In this document: piece after piece, positions 52,555 to 60,864 of the stretch | Layout of the letters: each line of letters begins with the position of its first letter | Position numbering within the stretch: position 1 is the first letter of the stretch | Source: an uncultured Prevotellaceae bacterium | GTDB lineage: Bacteria > Bacteroidota > Bacteroidia > Bacteroidales > Bacteroidaceae | Direction: 5' to 3' | NCBI GenBank assembly: GCA_902762325.1 | Contig: CACWNV010000014.1 | Coordinates: forward strand, 1-64,000 | Length of the DNA: 64,000 nt | Translations under genes and position numbers: made by a program | The notes under the pieces: generated by a model | Database searches by the model: none | What the model saw: only the letters and a program-made list of their open reading frames with translations | Told to the model about the DNA's origin: nothing

Positions 52555-53331
52555 CTATAATCCAGCGTTTTTTTGTTTGATGATGCGTGTTTCCAAGAAC
52601 TGTCTGAAAGTCTGCAGGTAGCCGTCGGGGATGTGTATGATTTCATTGCCAATGTAAATGCAGTCGTTGCGATCCACTTTCTGAATCTTGTCAACTGCGA
52701 TGATATATGACCGATGGATGCGTAGGAAACGGTCTTTGGGCAGCATGTCCTCAATGGCTTTCATCGTCAGATGTGTGATGAGAGGCTTTGGCTCGTTGTC
52801 GAGATAGAACAGCACGTAGTCCTTCATGCCGTTGACATAAATAATCTTCGACAACGCCACTTGCCTGAATTCACCATCGACACGCAAGAAGACCAGTTCT
52901 TGATTGCCATGGGGATTCTGAGTATTCTGATTATTCTGATTATTCTGAGTAATCCGATTAATCTGATTATGCCCAAACCACTGACGGACTTTCTCTACGG
53001 CAGAGAGGAACTTGTTATAACGGATGGGTTTCAGCAGGAAGTCGAGTGCATTTACCTCATAACTCTCGAAAGCATACTTTTTGAAGGCGGTGGTAAAGAC
53101 CACTCGTGTTTCTTCGGGCAAGCTGTGAGCCAGTTCCATCCCGTCGATGTTGGGCATCTGAATGTCGAGGAACAGTAAATCTGGCTTCTGTGCCTTAACG
53201 GCATTGATAGCCTTGATAGAGTCAGTAAACGAGGCTATCAACTCCAGGTCTGGAGTTTTCTCTACGTATGACTCCAGAAGACGAACGGCCAAGGGCTCGT
53301 CATCAACGATGATACAAGAAAGGGGAATCAT
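52555..53331 (-). CDS. LytTR-type response regulator
   Basis: A 258-residue regulator. The receiver domain starts at the ATG 53331 (MIPLSCIIVDDEPLAVRL); the frame is open further upstream but that part codes for nothing typical. The phospho-acceptor is Asp56 in LLFLDIQMPNIDG, with FTTAFKKYA and LDFLLKPIRYN completing the pocket. A Gln/Asn-rich linker (~residues 137-152) leads to a LytTR DNA-binding domain (ELVFLRVDGEFRQVALSKII, YVNGMKDYVLFYL, RIHRSYIIAVDKI). The start codon overlaps the kinase stop by 4 bp (ATGA), which establishes the pair. LytTR regulators bind direct-repeat sites; no clear site is visible in this window. Confidence 0.9.
   Translation of the reverse strand: MIPLSCIIVDDEPLAVRLLESYVEKTPDLELIASFTDSIKAINAVKAQKPDLLFLDIQMPNIDGMELAHSLPEETRVVFTTAFKKYAFESYEVNALDFLLKPIRYNKFLSAVEKVRQWFGHNQINRITQNNQNNQNTQNPHGNQELVFLRVDGEFRQVALSKIIYVNGMKDYVLFYLDNEPKPLITHLTMKAIEDMLPKDRFLRIHRSYIIAVDKIQKVDRNDCIYIGNEIIHIPDGYLQTFRQFLETRIIKQKNAGL
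52915..52970 (-). repeat. 9-bp microsatellite inside the response-regulator linker
   Basis: On the coding strand CAGAATAAT recurs about six times with small changes, encoding a (Gln-Asn-Asn)-like linker between receiver and LytTR domains. A 9-bp period keeps the frame if copies are gained or lost. Confidence 0.75.
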
Positions 53332-54335
53332 AGTTCGAGGGTGATTTTGATTTGGTAGATGTTCTCGGGAGTAATGGTCTGCTCCCACTGATAATGGTTC
53401 GGATAAATAAGATTCAGACGTCGGCGTGTGTTCTCCAGTCCGATGCCAGAACCGCTTCGGTCTTTGGAGGGCTTGGGATTGTTGGTGTTATCACAGGTGA
53501 ATACGAGCGTGCTGCCTGTCTGGACCATGCTGATGTCGATGGTTGCAGGAGCATTACTGTTCATTCCATGCTTGAAGGCATTCTCGATCAGCGAGATAAA
53601 GAGTAGGGGTGCAATCTCTATCTTTGAATTGTGAACGATGAACTCAGAACGAATCTCGGTCATTTCATTGCAGCGTAGTTTCATCAGTTCGATGTAGTTG
53701 CGCATAAACTCCACCTCACCCTCTAATGGTACTTTCGGCTTGTTGGTTTCATACATTGCATAACGAAGCAAGTCGCTTAACTGCATGATGGCCTCTTGTG
53801 TCTCATCGCCGTCTATCTGCGCAAGACTGGAGATATTGTTGAGCGTATTAAAAAGGAAATGCGGATTGATCTGGTTTTTCAGCCATGCCAGTTCAGCCTC
53901 CACTTTCTTCTGCTTCTTTTCGCTCTGCCGCATGACGTATCTGATGCTCAAGGCGATGCCGATAGCCATCAGATTGACGAGCAGAGAAATGATTAGTAAT
54001 GAAGAATAGCCGGCACGGTAGGCATCGGGCAGACTATTGATGTTATTATATATAAAGTGGGAGTTGCAGGCCATAATGAGCATGGCATTGACAAGCCCAA
54101 ACAACCAGAAGCGATGACGGAACCACAAAAACGGAACACAAAGGTAGAAGTTTATCAGATACACAATGACAGCAGGAGCCAGCCAATAGGCAGAGATTTT
54201 AAGCGAATCCCATACCACAGTAGCGTCGTTGCTCGTAACATAACTAATCAGTCCTGGTGACAACAGCACCAGTGACAGCAACAATACTTGCGCCACGAAC
54301 AACCATACGTCTTTTATCTGTATCTTTCTCATCAC
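53328..54335 (-). CDS. LytS-type sensor histidine kinase
   Basis: A 335-residue inner-membrane kinase of the His_kinase (PF06580) type. Four hydrophobic helices in the first ~130 residues (VWLFVAQVLLLSLVLLSPGL, AYWLAPAVIVYLINFYLCV, WLFGLVNAMLIMACN, SSLLIISLLVNLMAIGIAL) are followed by a coiled region and the phosphorylated His in NQINPHFLFNTLNNISSL. The ATP-binding part has LISLIENAFKHGMN and GSGIGLENTRRRLNLIY. It overlaps the response regulator by 4 bp downstream and the small periplasmic protein by 4 bp upstream. The sensing part consists only of membrane helices, so it may sense the membrane or act with the upstream protein. Confidence 0.92.
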   Translation of the reverse strand: MMRKIQIKDVWLFVAQVLLLSLVLLSPGLISYVTSNDATVVWDSLKISAYWLAPAVIVYLINFYLCVPFLWFRHRFWLFGLVNAMLIMACNSHFIYNNINSLPDAYRAGYSSLLIISLLVNLMAIGIALSIRYVMRQSEKKQKKVEAELAWLKNQINPHFLFNTLNNISSLAQIDGDETQEAIMQLSDLLRYAMYETNKPKVPLEGEVEFMRNYIELMKLRCNEMTEIRSEFIVHNSKIEIAPLLFISLIENAFKHGMNSNAPATIDISMVQTGSTLVFTCDNTNNPKPSKDRSGSGIGLENTRRRLNLIYPNHYQWEQTITPENIYQIKITLEL

Positions 54336-54799
54336 TGCAAATTTACATATAATTCCTGATATGACAAAACCTCTTCCGCATAATCTCTACGCGGAAGAGA
54401 TAATTCACTCTTATGTATGTGTCGAAATCTTAAATATTTGCTTGCCATCTGCTTATCTATGATGCGCTCGGCAGTGTTTTTGACAGTAAGGTCGAATATC
54501 TCAATGTACTTTTTGTACTGCTTCTCGTCGAGAAGTTTTTTCATGTTAGCTTTATGGCGGGCCTGAATCTTATCCCATGTCTCACCACTTTTAGAAGCAT
54601 CCTTTAATTGATGGTAAGCCTCCATCGAACTGTTGAACTGTGCCATTGCGGTCTTCACGGTTTTAACCTGGTCAATCCTCAGGTCCAGATAGCTGCTAAT
54701 ACGGTCGAACGTCATCGAATTGTTGTTGTTCTCACTCTGAGCGTTTACACTCATTGTCATCATCACCATTGCCACGAGGGCGATAATCATCTTTTTCAT
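54332..54799 (-). CDS. Small exported helical protein, first gene of the two-component operon
   Basis: A 155-residue protein with signal peptide MKKMIIALVAMVMMTMSVNAQ. The mature part is almost all helical (FDRISSYLDLRIDQVKTVKT, HKANMKKLLDEKQYKKYIEI) and of the size of Spy/CpxP-like periplasmic proteins, but no LTxxQ motif is clear, so the relation is only suggestive. Its stop overlaps the kinase start by 4 bp, so all three genes are read as one coupled unit from the promoter at 54904. A role as a periplasmic partner or brake of the kinase, as CpxP is for CpxA, would fit, but this is inference. Confidence 0.7.
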   Translation of the reverse strand: MKKMIIALVAMVMMTMSVNAQSENNNNSMTFDRISSYLDLRIDQVKTVKTAMAQFNSSMEAYHQLKDASKSGETWDKIQARHKANMKKLLDEKQYKKYIEIFDLTVKNTAERIIDKQMASKYLRFRHIHKSELSLPRRDYAEEVLSYQELYVNLQ

Positions 54800-54872
54800 A
54801 TTCTTTTATGTTTTAATTGTTTATTAATAATCTGTTTCTGTCTTCAGGCTTTGTTTTCGTCTTTTTACATTG

Positions 54873-54904
54873 CAAAGGTAGGAAGAATAACGTATGAGCA
54901 CAAA
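54873..54904 (-). promoter_or_regulatory. Bacteroidetes-type promoter for the two-component operon
   Basis: On the minus strand TTTG (54904-54901), 20 bp, TACCTTTG (54880-54873): a full match. Leader ~70 nt. Together with the opposite -7 box at 55062 it occupies the 315-bp gene-free stretch before the NRPS gene. Confidence 0.75.
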
Positions 54905-55061
54905 TCAGTTTCGACGTTTGCCCCCCTGTGTTTCGACGTATAAGACAAATAGAAGAAACTACGACTGCACAAACTCTGGTTATCCGTGGCTTTTCTATAA
55001 AAAGTTTCAAGTGGATTTAAGCAGATAAAGGTAAAATGAAGAGATAATTGAAGATTTTTTG

Positions 55062-55069
55062 TATATTTG
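55062..55069 (+). promoter_or_regulatory. -7 box upstream of the NRPS gene
   Basis: TATATTTG matches TAnnTTTG; no convincing -33 element. The leader to the ATG at 55115 would be ~40 nt. Confidence 0.45.
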
Positions 55070-55114
55070 CAGCGATAATTTAATTTGATACAGAACAATA
55101 GAATAGTCTTTGAT

Positions 55115-58100
55115 ATGAAGTCTTACCCATTGCTCCAGTCACAATTGGGAGTTTTTTACGACTGCCTGAAATTCCCCAAGGTGATGCAGTATAACATCCC
55201 CTGTATCGTTCCTTTGATTGATGATATTGATATCGGTCGTCTGGAAGCAGCTCTTCAGACCATCTTTGCGGCAAGAAAGGAATTGCGTATCCGTTTTTTT
55301 ATCGATGAAAAAGGAGAGCCGCGACAGTTTGTCGATGACAATAAGACATTGACAATCATGCACCATGAGATGACAGAAGAAGACTTCCAGAACTATGCCC
55401 ATCACGGTTTTTGCCGTCCCTTTGACATCATGGGCGACGAGCCGCTGATAAGGGCTGAGCTCGTTAGGACACCTCAAAAGAATTACTTGTTGGTGGACAT
55501 CCATCACATGGTGACCGATGGTACAAGCTACCTCGTGCTATTCCCCCAACGCGACTTGCCATTGGCATACGAAGGAAAACCCTTGCCCGTTCAGGAATAC
55601 GGTATGCTTGAGGCTGCGGAAGACGAGTATGCCCGATTAGGAGATGAGGAATACCAGCGTGCAAAGGAAGTGATGAAGGAGAAATATGCGGGTGTGGATT
55701 TGGCAACATTATCCGCACGTCCCGAAAACCCTGTGGGCGAGATGGGACAGGAGTCGGCCTATATCAGTAGAACAATGGTTGATGACTGGTGTAAGGAAAA
55801 TGGTTTTGCACCTTATCAGATATTTCAGGCAGCCTTCAGCTATGTACTCGCCAGACTATTGCGCGAGGAGAAGGTGGCTTATACTACCATCTATCACGGA
55901 CGACGTGACCCGCATGTGCGTCAGGCATACGGTATGTTTGTGCGTACCATCCCGTTCATGATGGAAATACGAAAGGAACAGACCGTGCGTGAATACATCG
56001 ATGCTGTTCATACCGAGATGAAGGCAACGCTGGCACAGTTGGCTTATCCCTTCTCACACTTCTGCCGAGACTTAGGCGTCCAACCAGGCATCTCGTTCAA
56101 CTTTACCGCTCTGCCCGGTTGGGAAGAGGAGTACCACTTTGGCGATAAGCATTGCTCGTTTGTACAACAGGACCGCGGCGACGTCTTCTATGATATGCTG
56201 GCACACATCTTCATCGTAGGAGCAAGTGTTGCGGGCGATACTTCTTCAGAGGGCGAGTATTACGACATCCGCATGGAGTCGAGTCTTGCCATGAATAGTC
56301 GCAAGACCATGCGCATGATGGCAGATGCCATTAAGGCAACAATGGAACAGATGATGGCTCGTCCTGATGGGTCTATCGACAGCATCAGCATCGTCAGCGA
56401 CGAAGAGGCAGAGCGTATCATCAAGATGGGAACGGGTAAAGGCATCGACGTGGATTTGAGCAAGACTTTTGCCAACCTCTTTACCGAACAGGCACAACGC
56501 ACTCCCGATGCTCCTGCCGTGGTGGATAAAGACAGCCAACTGACATACAGCGAGATGGATAGCTATTCAAATGCACTTGCCCATCGGCTTATTGACTTCG
56601 GCGTACAGCCCGATGACTTCGTCTGCGTCATGCTCGACCGTACTAAGGAATTCCCGTTATCAGTATTGGCTATTCACAAGGCAGGTGCTGCCTATACGCC
56701 TCTTGATTTCGAATATCCCAACGAGCGACTGAGCTATATGCTCGAGAATTCTGAGTCGAAGGTGCTCATTACGACGCACGCCGTGCTGGAGGTCAAGCAG
56801 GCGGAGGGGGGATTGACCATTGACCATTTACCATTGACCATTTTTTTCATCGACGACTTCATGGTCAATGGTCAATGTTCAACGGTCAATGGTCAATGTT
56901 CAATAGACTTGTCCCGCCCCGACGGCCTCGCTTATATGATATACACCTCCGGCTCTACAGGCAAGCCCAAGGGAGCCATGCTCCATCAAGCCGGTCTGCG
57001 TAACTTCATTGCCGTAGTCATAGACATGGAGAAGCTGACCGCAGCCGACCGCATTAGCGGCCATCGCTCCTTCTCTTTCGATGCCCATATCGAAGACATG
57101 TATCCTGTGCTCACATTAGGCGGCTCGTTCCATATCATGCCTACCGAGATACGCAAGGACCTCCATGCCATCCGGCAGTTCTTGTTCGACCATCAGATTA
57201 CGGGTGGCGGCTACTCAACGGCGATGATGTGTCTGCTCCTCAACACGTTCGACGACCTGCCCATCCGCTTCACGACGGGTGGCGGCGAGAAGATGGACGG
57301 CGTGTATAGCGACCATATAGAGATCATCAACGTCTATGGTCCCACGGAGTGTACCGACGATACCTCTTATTATAGTATCCCACCAGGACAACGTGCAGAG
57401 AACATTCCCATTGGTCAGAGTGTTGCCAACAACTGGAACTTCATTGTTGATACGGCAGGAAACCTGGTGCCGCAGGGCGTGGCAGGTGAATTGTGCTTTG
57501 CCGGGGTACAGGTAGGACGTGGCTATTGGCGGTTGCCGGAGCGCACGGCAAAGTCTTTTGTCGATTGTCCCTTCGTGAAACAGGACCGCTGGGGACGTCC
57601 TGTCCGCATGTATCATACCGGTGACCTCTGTCGTTGGAACGAAGAAGGACAGATAGAGTATATGGGACGCATCGACACGCAGGTGAAGTTGCGTGGCTTC
57701 CGTATAGAACTGGGAGAGATAGAAAGCAAGGCTCTCAACATTGAAGGCATCCGACAAGCTGCTGCCGAAGTGCGCAAGGTGATGGGCAATGAGCATCTGG
57801 TGCTCTATTATACCGTGGATGATAGCTCGCTTATCAATGACAACGACATCCGAACCGCCCTTGCAGCTTCGTCTTTGGCTGAATACATGGTGCCTGATGC
57901 CTATATGCGTCTTGACACAATGCCGATGACACCCAACGGGAAGATCAACCGCAAGGTGCTGCCATTGCCTGAACTGAAGCGTAGCATCGACTTTGTGGCT
58001 CCCGAAGGAGAGACTGAACAGCTCTTTGCCCGTATCTTCTCAGATGTGCTTGGCATTGAACAGGTGGGTGCCCTCGATGACTTCTTTGAGATTGGAGGTA

Positions 58101-59467
58101 CCAGTCTTAATGCCATCAAGGTCATTGTCGAAGCCAGCAAGCAAGGTGTGCAGATTGTATTCAACGACCTCTTCAACCAAAAGACGCCAAGGGCATTGGC
58201 AGACTTTGTCGCTAATCGGTCGGTGGATAAAGGGAATGATTCCCATGATGCAGATAAGGATGCGTCAAAACAGGTAAGCAACCCTCGTGAATCCTCCGCA
58301 TTCTCCGAATTACTCGGAAACAACAACCTCGATGTTTTCCGCAAAGGTGAGCGCCAACCCATTGGTGACGTGTTGCTGACAGGTGCTACCGGTTATATGG
58401 GAATGCATATCCTCAACGAGTTGCTGACTGACTATGACGGTCATATTTTCTGTCCGCTCCGTAGCAAAGACGGCGAAGACCCGATGCATCGTCTCAAGAC
58501 CTTGTTCTTCTATTATTTCGGCAAGACAGAAGCATTCCGTCATATTGATGAACGGGTGACCGTGTTTGCAGCTGAAGTGACCCAGCCTGACGCCCTCAAT
58601 GGTATTGATTGTCGTGGTCTTACCGTTGTCAATTGTGTGGCAAACGTAAAGCACTTCTCTGCAGGCAATGACATAGAACTGGTGAACATTGAGAGTGTAC
58701 GTCATTTGATTACCTTCTGTCTGCGAACGGATTCTCGTCTCATCCATATTTCCACCACCAGTATAGCAGGACTGAGTGTCGATAGCGTGCCGGGACCTGA
58801 TGTCAAACTGACGGAACAAGACTTGTGGCTTGGGCAGAACATTGATGAGAACAAGTATGTCTATTCCAAGTATAAGGCAGAGGAACTGGTGCTCGATGCC
58901 ATTGTTCGTCAAGGCCTTGATGCTAAGATTATGCGTGTGGGTAACCTATCAGCCCGTCAGAAGGATGGAGAGTTCCAAATTAACTTCAATACCAATAACT
59001 TCCTGGCATTGCTTCGTGCCTACGTCATCATCGGCATGGTGCCATACGATGCACTCAATCAGGTGTTCGAGTTCTCACCCATCGACGAGGTGGCACGTGC
59101 CATCATGCTATTGGCTACAACTCCTAAAGAATGTACGGTGTTCCATCCCTATAACATCCACCGCCAGTACCTTGCCGACATTCTCAACGGTTTTGCTGCC
59201 GCCGGTATCACACTACGTTATGTAGAGAAAGAAGAGTTCCAGGAAGCATTGGAAAGGATGATGGAAAATCCCGACCTTGTCACCCTGTTGCGTCCGCTGA
59301 TGGCGTACAATCTGAGCAGTACTCACCAGATGCGATGGATAGAAGCCGATAACGACTACACGACACAAGTGCTCTATCGCTTCGGCTTCCAATGGCCCAT
59401 CACAGCCCATGACTATGTTCATCGCTTCGTTGATACCATCATTGGCTTTGACTATTTCAAACAGTAA
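55115..59467 (+). CDS. Single-module NRPS with terminal reductase (C-A-T-R)
   Basis: About 1450 residues. The condensation domain (1-~430) has VDIHHMVTDGTS (HHxxxDG, near 130). The adenylation domain (~445-945) shows YTSGSTGKPKG (~608), NVYGPTECTD, YHTGDLCRW, GRIDTQVKLRGFRIELG and PNGKINRKVLP. The carrier domain has DFFEIGGTSLNAIKV, with the phosphopantetheine Ser near 996. The reductase starts with LLTGATGYMGMHIL (~1089) and has the short-chain dehydrogenase YxxxK (YVYSKYKAEE, ~1250). Such an enzyme activates one amino acid, may acylate it, and releases it reductively as an aldehyde or alcohol. By alignment to GrsA the specificity residues read approximately D-A-E-G-T-G-V-D; no substrate is assigned. 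The ATG at 55115 is preferred to a TTG at 55085. A 30-bp hairpin of heptamer repeats lies inside the A domain. Confidence 0.88.
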   Translation: MKSYPLLQSQLGVFYDCLKFPKVMQYNIPCIVPLIDDIDIGRLEAALQTIFAARKELRIRFFIDEKGEPRQFVDDNKTLTIMHHEMTEEDFQNYAHHGFCRPFDIMGDEPLIRAELVRTPQKNYLLVDIHHMVTDGTSYLVLFPQRDLPLAYEGKPLPVQEYGMLEAAEDEYARLGDEEYQRAKEVMKEKYAGVDLATLSARPENPVGEMGQESAYISRTMVDDWCKENGFAPYQIFQAAFSYVLARLLREEKVAYTTIYHGRRDPHVRQAYGMFVRTIPFMMEIRKEQTVREYIDAVHTEMKATLAQLAYPFSHFCRDLGVQPGISFNFTALPGWEEEYHFGDKHCSFVQQDRGDVFYDMLAHIFIVGASVAGDTSSEGEYYDIRMESSLAMNSRKTMRMMADAIKATMEQMMARPDGSIDSISIVSDEEAERIIKMGTGKGIDVDLSKTFANLFTEQAQRTPDAPAVVDKDSQLTYSEMDSYSNALAHRLIDFGVQPDDFVCVMLDRTKEFPLSVLAIHKAGAAYTPLDFEYPNERLSYMLENSESKVLITTHAVLEVKQAEGGLTIDHLPLTIFFIDDFMVNGQCSTVNGQCSIDLSRPDGLAYMIYTSGSTGKPKGAMLHQAGLRNFIAVVIDMEKLTAADRISGHRSFSFDAHIEDMYPVLTLGGSFHIMPTEIRKDLHAIRQFLFDHQITGGGYSTAMMCLLLNTFDDLPIRFTTGGGEKMDGVYSDHIEIINVYGPTECTDDTSYYSIPPGQRAENIPIGQSVANNWNFIVDTAGNLVPQGVAGELCFAGVQVGRGYWRLPERTAKSFVDCPFVKQDRWGRPVRMYHTGDLCRWNEEGQIEYMGRIDTQVKLRGFRIELGEIESKALNIEGIRQAAAEVRKVMGNEHLVLYYTVDDSSLINDNDIRTALAASSLAEYMVPDAYMRLDTMPMTPNGKINRKVLPLPELKRSIDFVAPEGETEQLFARIFSDVLGIEQVGALDDFFEIGGTSLNAIKVIVEASKQGVQIVFNDLFNQKTPRALADFVANRSVDKGNDSHDADKDASKQVSNPRESSAFSELLGNNNLDVFRKGERQPIGDVLLTGATGYMGMHILNELLTDYDGHIFCPLRSKDGEDPMHRLKTLFFYYFGKTEAFRHIDERVTVFAAEVTQPDALNGIDCRGLTVVNCVANVKHFSAGNDIELVNIESVRHLITFCLRTDSRLIHISTTSIAGLSVDSVPGPDVKLTEQDLWLGQNIDENKYVYSKYKAEELVLDAIVRQGLDAKIMRVGNLSARQKDGEFQINFNTNNFLALLRAYVIIGMVPYDALNQVFEFSPIDEVARAIMLLATTPKECTVFHPYNIHRQYLADILNGFAAAGITLRYVEKEEFQEALERMMENPDLVTLLRPLMAYNLSSTHQMRWIEADNDYTTQVLYRFGFQWPITAHDYVHRFVDTIIGFDYFKQ
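56812..56904 (+). repeat. In-frame heptamer-repeat hairpin inside the NRPS adenylation domain
   Basis: Left arm 56812-56841 is four copies of ATTGACC (one ATTTACC) plus AT; the right side 56861-56904 is six copies of GGTCAAT or close variants. The first 30 bases of the right side pair with the left arm with three mismatches around a 19-nt loop. In the protein it adds ~30 residues (including VNGQCSTVNGQCS) between LITTHAVLEV and DLSRPDGLAY. Confidence 0.85.
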
Positions 59468-59474
59468 TATATAT

Positions 59475-60827
59475 ATGGTAAAGACTACAATTTCAGATGA
59501 ACCCAGAAATGGCATCAATGAAGAAGACCAGTTTGGGCTCTCTGCTTATGAAAAAGGACTTGAGGCATTTCTACGAGGAGCAGAAACCCCAATTACCATT
59601 GCCTTGCAAGGAGAGTGGGGAAGCGGAAGAACGTCTCTAATGAATGTTCTTCATGACAACTTATGTGGCGAAGATGATAAGTATGGTGAGTATTTCTCAG
59701 TTTGGATTAACACATGGGAGTATACTCTTATGCGTGATTCCTCGGATGCTCTCAAGCAGATACTCCTTAGAATGTCCAAGGAGATAGTAAGCTATGGGAA
59801 GTCGGCGTTACGGGAAATCGATAGTAAGATTATGAAAAGCATTATGGGATTAGGTGTTGTTCTGACCAAAACCTTAGGTAACTCCTATCTCAATGGAGCC
59901 GTTGATGAGGTTCAGGAATACATCAGGAGTTCGCAGGATAATGCCATTGCCGATTTAAGAAACTATATACAGGCAGGGATTGACGAATGTTTGAGAAAAA
60001 ACGAAGAGAAGAAAGGGTTCGTGTTCTTCATTGATGACATGGACCGTATCGATCCAACCGTTGCCGTAGAACTTCTTGTATTGCTCAAGAATATCTTTAC
60101 ATTAAAGAATTGCATCCTGGTGCTCGCTATTGATTATGACGTGGTAGTAAAAGGGTTAAAGCCTAAGCTTGGAGAGCTCAACGACACAAACGAAAGAGAG
60201 TTCCGCTCGTTTTATGATAAAATCATCCAAGTTCCTTTCACAATGCCGGTAAGTCAATATTCGACGAAGGATTTTCTTATTAAGGAACTCAAGAGAATTG
60301 GCATCATCAGTTCTCTGGATGAAAAGAACGAGCATTTAATGAATAATATAGTCAAGGTCGAGAACCTGACAACTGGTCCAAATCCTCGTTCAATTAAGAA
60401 ACTCTTAAATACATTATCGCTAATACGATGTATTAAGAATGCAGGAGGGCCAGTCAAAAAGAATCATGTACCGGATGAAGATGAACAAGACAAAGCTCTA
60501 AACACCCTTCTTACCATTGCGATAGTGGGAATTCAAGTTGCTTATCCGAAGGTGTATCAACTTCTATGTGATGAGTTTGATGAAGATTGGGAAAAGACTC
60601 TTCAACAAGTTTGTCAATCTGACAGATATTTGAAAAAGAATGCTTCAAACATTTCTCAGTTGTTCAATCTGTTACGTTCTGAAATCCTTTCAGCGTCCCC
60701 TTTAGTCAAGGACAATGCCGATACGGATGAAGACAAGCAAGACGCAAGAGATATTGTTGTTCGCAAGTGTATTCAAGACCAGTTAAGTCAGTCGTTCATT
60801 ACGGGTTTAAACGCCAGTGATATGTAG
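59475..60827 (+). CDS. KAP-family P-loop NTPase
   Basis: A 450-residue protein of the KAP group. The ATG at 59475 (MVKTTISDEP) lies 7 bp after the NRPS stop. Walker A is GEWGSGRTSLMN, in which the Lys that normally contacts the phosphates is Arg52. Walker B is FVFFIDDMDRIDPTVAVELL, with the typical DDxDR of KAP proteins. A hydrophobic/helical part (GLGVVLTKTLGNSYLNGAVD) precedes Walker B, in the position of KAP membrane insertions, though it is weaker here. The C-terminal half is helical (NPRSIKKLLNTLSLIRCIKN is the usual sensor region). KAP proteins are often anchored to membranes and occur in phage-defence loci and elsewhere; no nuclease is next to this one. Its closeness to the NRPS gene is notable. 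Confidence 0.85.
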   Translation: MVKTTISDEPRNGINEEDQFGLSAYEKGLEAFLRGAETPITIALQGEWGSGRTSLMNVLHDNLCGEDDKYGEYFSVWINTWEYTLMRDSSDALKQILLRMSKEIVSYGKSALREIDSKIMKSIMGLGVVLTKTLGNSYLNGAVDEVQEYIRSSQDNAIADLRNYIQAGIDECLRKNEEKKGFVFFIDDMDRIDPTVAVELLVLLKNIFTLKNCILVLAIDYDVVVKGLKPKLGELNDTNEREFRSFYDKIIQVPFTMPVSQYSTKDFLIKELKRIGIISSLDEKNEHLMNNIVKVENLTTGPNPRSIKKLLNTLSLIRCIKNAGGPVKKNHVPDEDEQDKALNTLLTIAIVGIQVAYPKVYQLLCDEFDEDWEKTLQQVCQSDRYLKKNASNISQLFNLLRSEILSASPLVKDNADTDEDKQDARDIVVRKCIQDQLSQSFITGLNASDM

Positions 60828-60864
60828 ATTAAAATAGAATCAATAAAACATTTATATATTAGTT

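Noticed and set aside
55062..55069. LytTR direct-repeat binding site before the NRPS gene
   Set aside because: I looked for paired 9-bp direct repeats in 54905-55110 and saw none clear enough to report.
59409..59474. KAP NTPase start within the NRPS 3' end
   Set aside because: The added 22 residues come from the overlap with NRPS coding sequence and are not KAP-like; ATG at 59475 starts the normal N-terminus.
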